35,023 bases of DNA from an uncultured Bacteroidales bacterium (GTDB lineage Bacteria; Bacteroidota; Bacteroidia; Bacteroidales; Bacteroidaceae). Positions 1 to 8,168 of this stretch are shown here, in pieces (positions within the stretch are counted from its first letter, which is position 1; each line of letters starts with the position of its first letter). The notes beneath the pieces were generated by a model, which searched no databases, had not been told where the DNA came from, and saw only the letters and a list, made by a program, of their open reading frames with translations. The stretch covers positions 1 through 35,023 of the forward strand of contig CACZAN010000044.1 of NCBI GenBank assembly GCA_902779165.1. Direction: 5' to 3'. Both the position numbers and the translations under genes were made by a program.

Positions 1-1015
1 ACCCCATCGACCTCACGCCCAGTGCCGACGGTACGGTGTGGACACTCAGCACGATGCCCGAATACGACGTCGAGCTGGAAGTGACATACTACACCGATGC
101 CGAACTCGACCAGATGGCAGCCGATGAAGTCATCGCCAAGATAACAGCCATCGGCACCGTGACCTACACTCCTGAGAGCAAGGCCCTCATCGACGCAGCA
201 CGCACGGCCTACGACGCGCTGACCGCCGCCCAGCAGGCACTCGTGACAAACTACTCGACGCTGACCGATGCCGAGACCACCTACGCCACCGCTGAGGAGA
301 CCGCCTACACCGAGGGCGTAGAGCTGACCAAGAACCCCGACGGCACGTGGACACTCGCCGCAACTCCCGCCTTCGACGTGGAGCTGGAGGTGGAGTATGA
401 GACCGCGTCACCCTGACGCGCACGCTTGCCGCCGGTTCGTGGAATACGTTTGCTGCTCCGTTCAGCACCGCTATCCCCGAAGGCTGGACCGTGAAGGAAC
501 TCAGCAGCGCAACGTTCGCAGACGGAACGCTGACCCTGAACTTCGCCAATGCTGCCAGCATCGAGGCAGGCAAGCCCTATCTGGTGAAGGTCGCTGCCAA
601 CGCCGACCTCTCCACAGCACCCTTCACGGGAGCCATCGTGAGCAAGGATGCACAGCCCTTCACCTCGACCGACGTCGATTTCATCCCCACGCTGGGCGCA
701 ACGACCATTCCCGCTGGCGACACGAAGGCCGTGCTCTTCCTGGCAGCCAACAATACGCTGCTGAACCCCTCGGCACTGCCCGCCAATATGAAGGGCTTCC
801 GCGCCTACTTCCAGCTGAAGGGCGAGGCTGCCAGTCTGGCCCGCGCCTTCAGCATAGACTTTGGCGGCGGCGAGACCACTGGCATCATTGCCATTGGCAC
901 TGACAGAGCAGCCAGCACCGACAATGCCACCTACACACTGGACGGCCGCCGCATCAGCAAGGCCACACAGAAGGGTGTCTATATTCAGAATGGTAAAAAG
1001 GTAATCATCAAGTAA
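1..1015 (+). pseudogene. C-terminal part of a repeat-rich surface protein, frameshifted
   Basis: The reading frame is open from the window edge, so the N-terminus lies outside. Two similar modules are visible: one at 3-96 containing DLTPSADGTVWTL and DVELEVTYY, and one at 313-401 containing ELTKNPDGTWTL and DVELEVEYE. A helical Ala-rich segment (YTPESKALIDAARTAYDAL) separates them. The first frame stops at 416, but homologous-looking sequence (RVTLTRTLAAGSWNTFAAPF) continues in the next frame to 1015. Adding one C to the CC at 403-404 would restore a continuous protein. The end (YTLDGRRI...GVYIQNGKKVIIK) is the C-terminal signature common in Prevotella exported proteins and resembles a type IX secretion sorting tail; that role is inference. 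The frameshift may be a sequencing error. Confidence 0.75.
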
Positions 1016-1033
1016 AGCAAGGAGGACACAGAT

Positions 1034-1237
1034 ATGAAAAAGAAAGTAATCGATTTTAATCGCTTGCCTAAGCAAGAATATCAGAAACCCGCGATGGAGG
1101 TCATAGAGTTGCAGCACAAGAGCCAGATTCTGGCCGGGTCTGTAACGAGCGTTAAGACCACGGGCCTTGACGACGACCTGATTCTTCCCGAGGACGAAGA
1201 GCCTAAAAGTGGCAATCCCTGGGAGTTTGCTTGGTAA
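1034..1237 (+). CDS. Small acidic hypothetical protein with leader-like N-terminus
   Basis: 67 aa, function not known. The gene has an AAGGAGG site 9 nt before the ATG, which is unusually strong for this phylum and supports the start. The N-terminus is basic (MKKKVIDFNRLPKQEYQKP) and is followed by the conserved-looking run AMEVIELQHKSQILAGS; the C-terminal half is acidic and ends in WEFAW. Short Bacteroidales proteins with a YxKPxMxVxEL...LLAGS pattern often sit beside surface protein genes; this is recollection, not a search result. The pattern resembles a leader plus a processed tail, but no modifying enzyme gene is nearby. It lies 18 nt after the surface protein and shares its terminator, so the two are probably cotranscribed. 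Confidence 0.7.
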   Translation: MKKKVIDFNRLPKQEYQKPAMEVIELQHKSQILAGSVTSVKTTGLDDDLILPEDEEPKSGNPWEFAW

Positions 1238-1261
1238 TTATTTGTACCATAGTTAATCATC

Positions 1262-1305
1262 ATTCGGGGACGGAGCACTTTCGTATGCTTCGTCCCCGAA
1301 TTTTT
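1262..1305 (+). terminator. Rho-independent terminator
   Basis: A stem of about 16 bp pairs ATTCGGGGACGGAGCA (1262-1277) with TGCTTCGTCCCCGAAT (1286-1301), with one G-T wobble, an 8-nt loop and a T run. It ends the surface protein and small peptide unit. Confidence 0.9.
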
Positions 1306-1463
1306 ACATCAAATCCAGTATATCCCTAAAGAAAGCCTCGACAGTCCGTTGCATTAACCCCCAAAATCTACACTTTCTCATCCATTTTGTGCTTGGCTTC
1401 GAGCCGTACTACTCCTCGGCAAGAGCGGTCAACAAAGAACCATCGATTAGGAGTTCCAGGAAA

Positions 1464-1565
1464 TTCCACTGCTGGAACTGGCGAATTCCAGCAGTGGAAT
1501 TCGTGAGTTCCAGCAGTGGAACTCGCCAGTTCCAGCGGTGGAATTCGCCAGTTCCAGCAGTGGAA
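1464..1565 (+). repeat. 22-bp periodic repeat with one inverted unit
   Basis: The 14-bp core TTCCAGCAGTGGAA (one copy has CGG for CAG) starts at 1486, 1508, 1530 and 1552, exactly 22 nt apart. The 8-nt linkers are TTCGTGAG, CTCGCCAG and TTCGCCAG. A fifth core at 1464-1477 is the exact reverse complement, TTCCACTGCTGGAA, and keeps the same 22-nt phase. The inverted unit can form a 14-bp stem with any direct unit. No gene covers it; the open frames across it are by-products of the repeat. Confidence 0.85.
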
Positions 1566-1649
1566 CTCGACAGCACACCCTATCTGCAGGCGGAGAATAT
1601 GATGCGCTGAAGTGGTAGTCTTCCTACATCTTTCGCCACGATTCAGCAG

Positions 1650-1739
1650 AAAATCTACTGCAAAAAGCACCCTTTTCAAAAAATCTACTGCAATATATCT
1701 CATTATAGTTCAGTATATTGCAGCGATTTGCAGTAGATT
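1650..1739 (+). repeat. 14-bp direct repeat plus inverted partial copy
   Basis: AAAATCTACTGCAA occurs at 1650-1663 and 1680-1693, 30 nt apart. GCAGTAGATT at 1730-1739 is an inverted copy of its core, so the second and third copies can pair across about 36 nt. No gene is seen here. Confidence 0.6.
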
Positions 1740-1799
1740 CAGTTCATTTTTTTCATGTTTTTAAATTTATTGCGCGTGCTCGTGTGGAATCATTAGACC

Positions 1800-1853
1800 A
1801 TCGATTTGTGTTAAAGCATCGATTTGTGTTAAAGCATCGATTTGTGTTAAAGC
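1800..1853 (+). repeat. Three tandem copies of an 18-bp unit
   Basis: ATCGATTTGTGTTAAAGC is repeated exactly three times, head to tail. The unit is a multiple of three, so any frame through it repeats (RFVLKH), but I see no gene. Together with the neighbouring repeats it fills the gene-free stretch 1306-1932. Confidence 0.9.
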
Positions 1854-1932
1854 ATTTCAGTCCAATTCCTATCATATCTTTAAATAATCCTAATTGTTGG
1901 CACAAAAGTACTGATAATCGATGAAAAATGAG

Positions 1933-1940
1933 TAAATTTG
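1933..1940 (+). promoter_or_regulatory. Candidate promoter -7 box
   Basis: TAAATTTG fits the Bacteroidetes -7 consensus TAnnTTTG and lies 31 nt before the next start codon. I see no convincing -33 element. Confidence 0.45.
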
Positions 1941-1971
1941 CCCCGTTTTACAACATGGTTTAAGAGAAACA

Positions 1972-2502
1972 ATGGAACAATTTGAAGATAAGCTGCACCA
2001 GGATCTGCACCAGTTCCTGCAGTCAATGAAGGAGGTTGATGAACGTCTGCCGGAGTGCTTCGATGTTGAAGAAAAGTGGGAAGAGATAGCCCAGGCCTAT
2101 ATCCCAGATGGTATCCGTGAGTTTCAGAACTATCCCTCAGCTTCGCTCGGTTGGATGATGTATATTGGCATGGCTGTCGCTAAGTTCTGGGATGCCGAAT
2201 GGGAAATATACTCAAAGATTGATAACCTCTATGCCTACATGCGAGACAAGAGGGGCTACGATGCAATGGACGAATATGTCCGTGAAGATGTGCTGTTGCT
2301 GAGAGACGTTGACTATACCGAGTTGGAGAAACTGGTTGGTGAATGTGCCTCACGTGTCTACAATGCCTTGATGCATCAGCGTATAGAGCCTGGAACCAAG
2401 GAGGCTTTTGATGCCTATGTCACTTGTCTGCATCAACTCTACCTGTTTGGAGCCGCCATGCAGTTGAACAGAATGGGCTATCACATGACTAAAATGAACT
2501 GA
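1972..2502 (+). CDS. Conserved hypothetical protein (Bacteroidales)
   Basis: 176 aa, soluble and mostly helical by eye, with no signal peptide or clear transmembrane segment. Recognisable stretches are SASLGWMMYIGMAVAKFWD in the middle and LYLFGAAMQLNRMGYHM at the end. I have seen similar proteins only as uncharacterised Bacteroidales proteins and give no function. Its stop codon overlaps the start of the following DUF1294 gene by one base (TGATG), so the two are likely translationally coupled and perhaps functionally linked. Confidence 0.8.
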   Translation: MEQFEDKLHQDLHQFLQSMKEVDERLPECFDVEEKWEEIAQAYIPDGIREFQNYPSASLGWMMYIGMAVAKFWDAEWEIYSKIDNLYAYMRDKRGYDAMDEYVREDVLLLRDVDYTELEKLVGECASRVYNALMHQRIEPGTKEAFDAYVTCLHQLYLFGAAMQLNRMGYHMTKMN

Positions 2503-2783
2503 TGCACGACCACGGCTACCTACATATCGCCCTCATCTACCTCGCTGTCATTAACGTGGTCACTTTCTTCGTGTACGGTATTGACAAGTGGAAAGCCAAG
2601 AAGTCTAAGTGGCGTATAAGAGAGACTGCATTAGTGGGCTTGGCTGTACTTGGTGGTAGTATTGGAGCTTGGTTAGGAATGAAAGTCTGGCATCATAAGA
2701 CCCAGCATAAGAAATTCAAGTATGGTGTCCCAGCTATTATCATTATTCAACTCGCATTAATCGTCTATTTTGTAAGTAGGTGA
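2502..2783 (+). CDS. DUF1294 family small membrane protein
   Basis: 93 aa. The family signature is clear: YGIDKWKAKKSKWRI, then GGSIGAWLGMKVWHHKTQHKKF and a final hydrophobic helix. Hydrophobic segments lie at about residues 8-24, 42-60 and 74-91, with the basic DKWKAKK and HHKTQHKK stretches between them. It is probably an inner-membrane protein; the family has no established function. The start overlaps the previous stop codon. Confidence 0.9.
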   Translation: MHDHGYLHIALIYLAVINVVTFFVYGIDKWKAKKSKWRIRETALVGLAVLGGSIGAWLGMKVWHHKTQHKKFKYGVPAIIIIQLALIVYFVSR

Positions 2784-2950
2784 ACGACATTAGTTATATG
2801 TACTCAACTTTCGCTCGCTCGAACTTTGTTCGCTTCGACTCTTCGAAGAACCATTGTCAGATGCCTACGGCATCACTTGCAAAATTTGAACATTCTATAG
2901 AACCCACCTATAAAGAAGTCTTTTGTTCAGACCCGATAAAATGAAAGAAT

Positions 2951-3337
2951 ATGGAATCAAGAAAACATATAGCAGCAGAGAAAAAGAGGTGCAATAGTCA
3001 CAACTGCGCCCAAGCCATCCTCCATACTTATGCCGATATTGCAGGGATAAGTGAGGATGAAGCCATGAATATTGCAGGGGCTTTCGGCGGTGGTATGGGT
3101 AATATGGAAGGAACTTGTGGCGCACTCGTTGGGGCAGGTCTTGTCTTAGGAATAGTCAACAAGGACAAGGTGAAGTCCATGAAACAGATGCGGCAGATTA
3201 TGACCAAGTTCCAGGAGAGAAACGGAGCCACTCAATGCAAGCTACTAAAAGGTGTAGGAACAAAGGTGGTGCTGCGTGAATGTCCCGACTGTGTAGCTGA
3301 TGCAGCAGAGTTCCTTGAAGAACAATTAAATGGGTAG
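2951..3337 (+). CDS. C_GCAxxG_C_C family redox-type protein
   Basis: 128 aa. The spaced cysteines match the C_GCAxxG_C_C family: CNSHNC at residues 14-19, the Gly-rich AFGGGMGNMEGTCGALVGAG with Cys56, a Cys near residue 97, and CPDC near the C-terminus. The GGGMG...GTCGALVGAG loop is the family core. Members are thought to be redox-active or metal-binding, but the substrate is unknown. There is no signal peptide, so a cytoplasmic location is likely. yaaA, an oxidative-stress gene, begins 9 nt downstream, which fits a shared redox role; that link is inference. Confidence 0.88.
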   Translation: MESRKHIAAEKKRCNSHNCAQAILHTYADIAGISEDEAMNIAGAFGGGMGNMEGTCGALVGAGLVLGIVNKDKVKSMKQMRQIMTKFQERNGATQCKLLKGVGTKVVLRECPDCVADAAEFLEEQLNG

Positions 3338-3346
3338 GATTCAAAT

Positions 3347-4144
3347 ATGCAGATAATACTCGCTTCCGCAAAGATAATGAATGACAAGCTAAAGTCTGTT
3401 CTCAGCGTTAGTCTGTCATTACCTCGTTTCCAGGATGAGGCTCAGGCTTTTGCTAAGAATATGGCTCAGTATTCTACAGAGACGATTGCCGAAATGCTGG
3501 GCTGTAGTCAACAGATTGCCGTTCAGAACAGGATGCGGTATGTGGGATTCTTTGAAGATGCTCCCAAACTTCCAGCTATCCTCGCTTATCACGGCCAAGC
3601 ATACAAACATCTGAAGGCTGAGACTCTGAATGTTGATGACCTCAATAATGCTCGTGGAAAGTTATGGATAACATCTTTCCTATATGGGCTACTTCGTCCG
3701 CTTGATGGAATTCTGCCTTATCGGATGGAAGGTAATGTAGAACTCCCGAGCGGAGAGGGGCAGAATATGTTTGGCTTCTGGAAGAATCGCCTGACGGATG
3801 TTCTTATAGACAGTGTGAAGGCTGATGACGGAATTCTGATACACCTTGCTACCGAGGAATTCCAGCACCTGTTTGACTGGCAGCGCGTCCGTAAGGAGAT
3901 CCGAGTCATTCAGCCATTGTTCTATATAAGAAAAGGGAACGACTTGAAGATCCAGGCTGTATGGGCTAAGACATGCCGGGGAGCAATGACACGATTCATC
4001 ATTCAGAATCGAATCACGAACCCCGATGACCTTGCTTCTTTCTCTTATGAGGGCTTTGGATACGAACCCACATTAGGAGCGCTCGGCCCTATGGGACGCT
4101 TGCTAAAGCAAGAACCAGATTATCCGCATTTTATCAAGCAATAA
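3347..4144 (+). CDS. yaaA: Peroxide stress protein YaaA (DUF328/UPF0246)
   Basis: 265 aa, close to the usual family length. It opens with MQIILASAKIM, the counterpart of the family's MxxxxSPAKxM start, and has the diagnostic core YGLLRPLDGILPYRMEG near residues 113-130, then FWKNRLTDVL and a C-terminal FSYEGFGYEP. In E. coli YaaA lowers free iron and DNA damage during peroxide stress and binds DNA. It follows the cysteine protein by 9 nt and is likely cotranscribed with it. Confidence 0.93.
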   Translation: MQIILASAKIMNDKLKSVLSVSLSLPRFQDEAQAFAKNMAQYSTETIAEMLGCSQQIAVQNRMRYVGFFEDAPKLPAILAYHGQAYKHLKAETLNVDDLNNARGKLWITSFLYGLLRPLDGILPYRMEGNVELPSGEGQNMFGFWKNRLTDVLIDSVKADDGILIHLATEEFQHLFDWQRVRKEIRVIQPLFYIRKGNDLKIQAVWAKTCRGAMTRFIIQNRITNPDDLASFSYEGFGYEPTLGALGPMGRLLKQEPDYPHFIKQ

Positions 4145-4179
4145 CCAGAATAGAGCAAGAGTAGCACACCGTCCGAAAG

Positions 4180-4464
4180 ATGATAAAGCATTTATTCAAC
4201 AAGATCAAGACATGGCTACAGTCGCTATCATTCCGTACAGGTGTGATAGTCTTACTATGCTGCATCCCTTTCTATATACTCTCCTTTGCCCAAATGCTGC
4301 TCCCAATAAGTGCTGCTGCAAAAGGTGTGTTATGGACTATACTCTTCGGGCTGGCTAAGACTTGTCAGTATGGTGGTCTGACAATTCTTGGAATTGAGGG
4401 CTACAATCGGTTGAAGAATTGGATTAAACGGAGAAAAGACGATGGAGTAGATGAAGTATATTAA
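4180..4464 (+). CDS. Small two-helix membrane protein
   Basis: 94 aa. An amphipathic basic N-terminus (MIKHLFNKIKTWLQSL) precedes two hydrophobic segments at about residues 20-42 and 47-70; the tail is basic then acidic (NWIKRRKDDGVDEVY). The layout resembles the short proteins annotated as transporter suffix domain, but I am not sure of that assignment. It starts 35 nt after yaaA and ends 4 nt from the end of the convergent rhodanese gene. Confidence 0.7.
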   Translation: MIKHLFNKIKTWLQSLSFRTGVIVLLCCIPFYILSFAQMLLPISAAAKGVLWTILFGLAKTCQYGGLTILGIEGYNRLKNWIKRRKDDGVDEVY

Positions 4465-4468
4465 GCTA

Positions 4469-5413
4469 TTAATTTCCTTCCGGTTTCGTGGATAATAATG
4501 GTTTTATCTCTCGTTCAAAGATTCCCCTCTCGACAATCCTGTAGTGTGGCCGATATGCCTCACGATATTCTGGAGAATGACTGATTGCGTATTTTCCGAC
4601 AGTGAGGATGCTGTCGATAAACTCACCATCTTCCTGATAGCAGGGAATGGTTAGCTGCATTTGGTCAATAGTTCCTATAATCATGTGCCATTGGTCTCGC
4701 CAGGATTCTACTGAAGGTCTCCTGTCTGAGTTTGCGCTACGGATAAAAGCATCAAGCAGCAAATCCTCTGAAACCTTGTTCTCCTTGACGGCTCTGATAC
4801 TAACTCGCACATACTGGCCATCAATTCCGCATGGCTCATAGTACCATGGCATCAGGTCATCAAGGCTTGTGGACTGGAGTTCTTCGTCCAAGTAGGACTT
4901 TACCCTCTGCTTGTCCGAAACCAGGTGCTCGGCTCCCATGTAGTCCTGAAAACAGGACTTATAGATGTCGAGTAACCGGGACTTAGGATAGGTTTCGAGC
5001 TGTTGATGAACGAAGTCCTGTATTTCTTGAACCGAAGAACAGACAGGCATTCCAACTTCTTTCCATGCAAGAATGCCACCTTTGAGATTAACGCACTTAT
5101 AGCCTATATCAGCCAATTTTCCAGCTGCATTAGCAGATCTACGACCACTTCTACAATAGACGGCAATCTTCTTGTCGACAGGGAGTGCTGCTTTTGCTTT
5201 CTCCACAAAATCACTTTGTCCCTGGTCGATAAGGATAGCTCCCTTGATGTGTCCTTCAGCAAATTCAGCCGCAGTACGGACATCAAGCACCACGACGTTA
5301 GAATCTGTTATCAGTTCAGAGAAACCTTGAACGTCAGTGTTCTCGAAGTTTTGTTGGCCACAGGCTGATGTTAGTCCTAGTGTAGCCAGTAGGCAGGTGA
5401 GAATATTCTTCAT
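4469..5413 (-). CDS. Exported rhodanese-like protein with an extra C-terminal domain
   Basis: 314 aa. The N-terminus (MKNILTCLLATLGLTSACGQ) looks like a lipoprotein signal with Cys18 as the lipidated residue, although the lipobox (TSAC) is loose. Residues about 25-125 form a rhodanese domain: VVVLDVRTAAEFAEGHIKGA, then the active-site loop CRSGRRS with Cys87, and GGILAWKEVGMPV. Such domains move sulfane sulfur or act as thiol relays. Residues about 130-314 form a second region (YLDEELQSTSLDDLMPWYYE, SVESWRDQWHMIIGTIDQM, YRPHYRIVERGIFEREI) that I do not recognise and that is absent from simple rhodaneses. It is likely periplasmic or membrane anchored. Confidence 0.85.
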   Translation of the reverse strand: MKNILTCLLATLGLTSACGQQNFENTDVQGFSELITDSNVVVLDVRTAAEFAEGHIKGAILIDQGQSDFVEKAKAALPVDKKIAVYCRSGRRSANAAGKLADIGYKCVNLKGGILAWKEVGMPVCSSVQEIQDFVHQQLETYPKSRLLDIYKSCFQDYMGAEHLVSDKQRVKSYLDEELQSTSLDDLMPWYYEPCGIDGQYVRVSIRAVKENKVSEDLLLDAFIRSANSDRRPSVESWRDQWHMIIGTIDQMQLTIPCYQEDGEFIDSILTVGKYAISHSPEYREAYRPHYRIVERGIFEREIKPLLSTKPEGN

Positions 5414-5442
5414 ATCATCTTATATTTCGATAAGTAGGTAAT

Positions 5443-5450
5443 CAAATTTA
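5443..5450 (-). promoter_or_regulatory. Candidate -7 box for the rhodanese gene
   Basis: Reads TAAATTTG on the minus strand, 29 nt before the start codon. No clear -33 element. Confidence 0.4.
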
Positions 5451-5756
5451 TTTTACATTATTTCCAGTAGGTGTGTTTGCGTATTTTATCACTCTTCGGC
5501 GTATCTTTTCCTCTTCCTCTCAGTTACTTAGCCCGCTAAGTTCCTTCGAAGAAAAGAAAAATCTGCATCCAAATAGAAGATAAAATACATTGAACTAATT
5601 ATGATCACCTACTTAAATTATGGAATATGGTCACTTCGTTACAGCCAATTACCTCGCCCCACCATAATTGCGGAACTCACAAAAAAAGATTCCCTGCCAC
5701 GTCCCCATATTTAGGTGGCCGTCTTCTAATAGAGTGAGTAGTGCCTCTTATGAAGC
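5451..5756. other. Intergenic, no gene seen
   Basis: Roughly 300 nt between the rhodanese gene and the tRNA. I found no supported open frame or RNA; it is AT-rich with scattered short inverted words such as GTAGGT and ACCTAC. Confidence 0.5.
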
Positions 5757-5783
5757 AAAACTGGAGCCCATTGGCTCCAGTTT
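5757..5783 (-). terminator. Terminator of the tRNA gene
   Basis: On the minus strand AAACTGGAGCC pairs with GGCTCCAGTTT around a short loop, directly after the tRNA 3' end, and finishes in a T run. Confidence 0.85.
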
Positions 5784-5784
5784 G

Positions 5785-5869
5785 CGGAGGGAGAGGGATT
5801 CGAACCCCCGGTGCCTCTCGGCACGACGGTTTTCAAGACCGTTGTAATCGACCACTCTACCATCCCTCC
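5785..5869 (-). tRNA. tRNA-Ser (anticodon UGA)
   Basis: 85 nt on the minus strand. The acceptor arm GGAGGGA pairs with TCCCTCC and the discriminator is G. The anticodon arm is ACGGT-CTTGAAA-ACCGT, giving anticodon TGA, which reads UCA. The T arm holds the invariant GTTCGAATC. A long variable arm (GCCGAGAGGC) marks it as class II and so as serine. CCA is not encoded. Confidence 0.96.
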
Positions 5870-5908
5870 AAAGAGGCAAAAAAGCGGGCGTTGGCACTTT
5901 TGCGGGTG

Positions 5909-5916
5909 CAAAGGTA
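5909..5916 (-). promoter_or_regulatory. Promoter -7 box for tRNA-Ser
   Basis: TACCTTTG on the minus strand, a strong match to TAnnTTTG, 39 nt upstream of the mature tRNA 5' end. Confidence 0.55.
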
Positions 5917-6108
5917 GGCAAAATAATGAAAAGTGGGAAAAGAAAGATGAAAAAGTTTAGTGTTTGATGGCTAAAAACCAAAGTTTTTCCTTTTCTGCAT
6001 TATTTTTCGCACAATTTTTCCCATTTTTGCACACGCAATAACGGCCATCTGTGCCCCATGCTCCCTTTTTTACTCATTTAGTTTTTACTCTTTCACTTTT
6101 ATATAGCA

Positions 6109-6750
6109 ATGTATACCACGCTCATCTTCGACCTCGATGGCACACTCACTGACAGCGGTCTTGGCATCATGCGCTGTGCTCAGTTTGCCCTCAGCCATTT
6201 CGGCATCCATGTTGAAGATTATACCACCTTGCGCAACTTCGTAGGTCCTCCCCTCGAGGATTCCTTCATCGACTTCTACGGCTTCACACCTGAGCAGGCT
6301 GACGAAGCCGTAGGCATCTATAGAGAACGCTATTTTACCACCGGCGTCTATGAGAACGAGGTTTATCCGGGCACCGTCGAGGCCCTGCAGGAACTGCAGC
6401 GTCGTGGCTATCGTATGGGCATCGGTTCCAGCAAGAATGTGCCTATGGTCATCGAGGTCCTTCGCTATTTCAATCTCGCCCCTTATTTCGAATTCATCGC
6501 AGCCCGCGATCCCGACGGGCTGCTTCACTCCAAGGCCGATGTTCTCCGATATGCCCTTGAGCACTTCCGCCTTGATCCCGCCAGCACCCTGATGATAGGC
6601 GACCGCTACCACGATATCGAAGGTGCCCACGCCGTTCATCTTCCTGCCGCAGGTATCCTCTGGGGAGGCTACGGTACCCGCGAGGAAATGGAACAGTACC
6701 AGGCCGAATATATCCTCGATACGTGGCAGGAGCTCCTCGATCTTCTCTGA
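6109..6750 (+). CDS. HAD-superfamily phosphatase, phosphoglycolate phosphatase-like
   Basis: 213 aa, the usual size for this subfamily. All four HAD motifs are present: DLDGT at 8-12 with nucleophile Asp8 and acid Asp10; the motif II serine in GIGSSKN (104-110); Lys142 in HSKAD; and GDRYHD at 164-169 with Asp165 and Asp169. The cap helices (residues about 15-85) and overall pattern match Gph-like phosphatases, which hydrolyse small phosphate esters. Substrate cannot be settled from sequence. It stands alone, upstream of the ribosomal gene cluster and separated from it by the rpsL promoter. Confidence 0.88.
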   Translation: MYTTLIFDLDGTLTDSGLGIMRCAQFALSHFGIHVEDYTTLRNFVGPPLEDSFIDFYGFTPEQADEAVGIYRERYFTTGVYENEVYPGTVEALQELQRRGYRMGIGSSKNVPMVIEVLRYFNLAPYFEFIAARDPDGLLHSKADVLRYALEHFRLDPASTLMIGDRYHDIEGAHAVHLPAAGILWGGYGTREEMEQYQAEYILDTWQELLDLL

Positions 6751-7030
6751 TGCCGGTGGCAGCTTGTCGAGGACTCTTTCTTGTGTTTTCGTTGGGACAG
6801 CCGTCGTGCGTGCGCGCGCGAACATTATTTATTTTTATATAAACGCCGATGGCAAATGGTCCGTTTATTTGCTCTTTATGGTCGTTGGGATGACGAAAAG
6901 TGGCACTCGGCACTTAACACTGTATGCGCCTAAAGTGTCATTTTTCGCTCTTTGTAGTGTTAAACATTCTTAAATTATCAGAAAAATGCACTTGTTTTGT
7001 GCTTTGAAGGCGTTTTTCTGGGCAGAGGGC
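6751..7030. other. Intergenic upstream of the rpsL promoter
   Basis: About 280 nt with no supported gene. It holds an alternating GTGCGTGCGCGCGCG tract near 6805-6820 and AT-rich DNA leading into the promoter of the translation gene cluster. Confidence 0.5.
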
Positions 7031-7061
7031 ATTGTTATTTGAGGATTTTTGTCTACCTTTG
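7031..7061 (+). promoter_or_regulatory. Promoter of the rpsL-led translation superoperon
   Basis: The -33 element ATTG (7031-7034), a 19-nt spacer and the -7 box TACCTTTG (7054-7061) match the Bacteroidetes promoter pattern well. The predicted start near 7068 gives a leader of about 78 nt containing GCCCGAATGGGC and GGGCATAATGTGCCC, two short overlapping inverted repeats that could serve leader control. I saw no equally good promoter inside the cluster. Confidence 0.7.
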
Positions 7062-7145
7062 CAGCCCGAATGGGCATAATGTGCCCGTTTGCATCGTCTT
7101 TTGACTCAAAAATATACAATATATAATAATAAAAACAAAAAACAA

Positions 7146-7529
<384 letters not shown>

Positions 7530-7653
7530 TTAAAGAGGTTTTGTGTTGTATAAACGCGGTTGAGTAAATGCGGCCACCCCCTCGTGATGAGGACAGCGGC
7601 ATTGAAGAAAACAAACGAATACAGCCAAACAGAATTAAAAATCACACAAAACA

Positions 7654-8130
7654 ATGCGTAAAGCTAAACCAAAGAAACGTCAGGTACTTCCCGATCCCGT
7701 ATATGGCGACGTGAAGGTATCGAAGTTTGTCAATCATCTGATGTATGATGGCAAGAAGAGCATCTCCTATCGTATCTTCTATGATGCTCTGGAAATCGTT
7801 AAGAACAAGATGCAGAACGAGGAGAAGACTTCCCTCGAGATTTGGAAGGAAGCTCTTCAGAAAGTAACCCCTCAGGTGGAAGTAAAAAGCCGCCGTATCG
7901 GTGGTGCTACATTCCAGGTGCCGACGGAAATCCGTCCCAGCCGTAAGGAGAGCGTAAGTATGAAGAACCTCATCCAGTATGCCCGTAAGCGTGGCGGCAA
8001 GACTATGGCCGACAAGCTTGCTGCTGAGATCATGGATGCATACAATGAGCAGGGTGGTGCCTTCAAGCGTAAGGAGGACATGCACCGTATGGCAGAGGCT
8101 AACCGTGCATTCGCACATTTCCGCTTTTGA
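7654..8130 (+). CDS. rpsG: 30S ribosomal protein S7
   Basis: 158 aa, full length. S7 nucleates assembly of the 30S head by binding the 3' domain of 16S rRNA. Typical features are [15 protein letters not shown], the [21 protein letters not shown] segment (20 or so residues of the beta-hairpin) and KMADKL-like [12 protein letters not shown]. The 124-nt gap after rpsL is longer than most in the cluster and has a small CCTC/GAGG hairpin at 7580-7592; in E. coli this gap holds the S7 autoregulatory site, and a similar role here is only a possibility. Confidence 0.98.
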   Translation: MRKAKPKKRQVLPDPVYGDVKVSKFVNHLMYDGKKSISYRIFYDALEIVKNKMQNEEKTSLEIWKEALQKVTPQVEVKSRRIGGATFQVPTEIRPSRKESVSMKNLIQYARKRGGKTMADKLAAEIMDAYNEQGGAFKRKEDMHRMAEANRAFAHFRF

Positions 8131-8168
8131 TTTAAGTAGAAAGGTTTTTTCAAGATAACACAAGAAGA

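Noticed and set aside
305-1117. 270-aa minus-strand frame over the surface protein
   Set aside because: The plus-strand frame shows family signatures; the minus frame is low-complexity and runs through the small peptide gene.
1368-1703. Frames with FHCWN / VPAVEF repeats on both strands
   Set aside because: They are by-products of the 22-bp DNA repeat, not a protein family.
6085-6825. 246-aa minus-strand frame opposite the HAD phosphatase
   Set aside because: All HAD catalytic motifs are on the plus strand; the antisense frame shows no family features.
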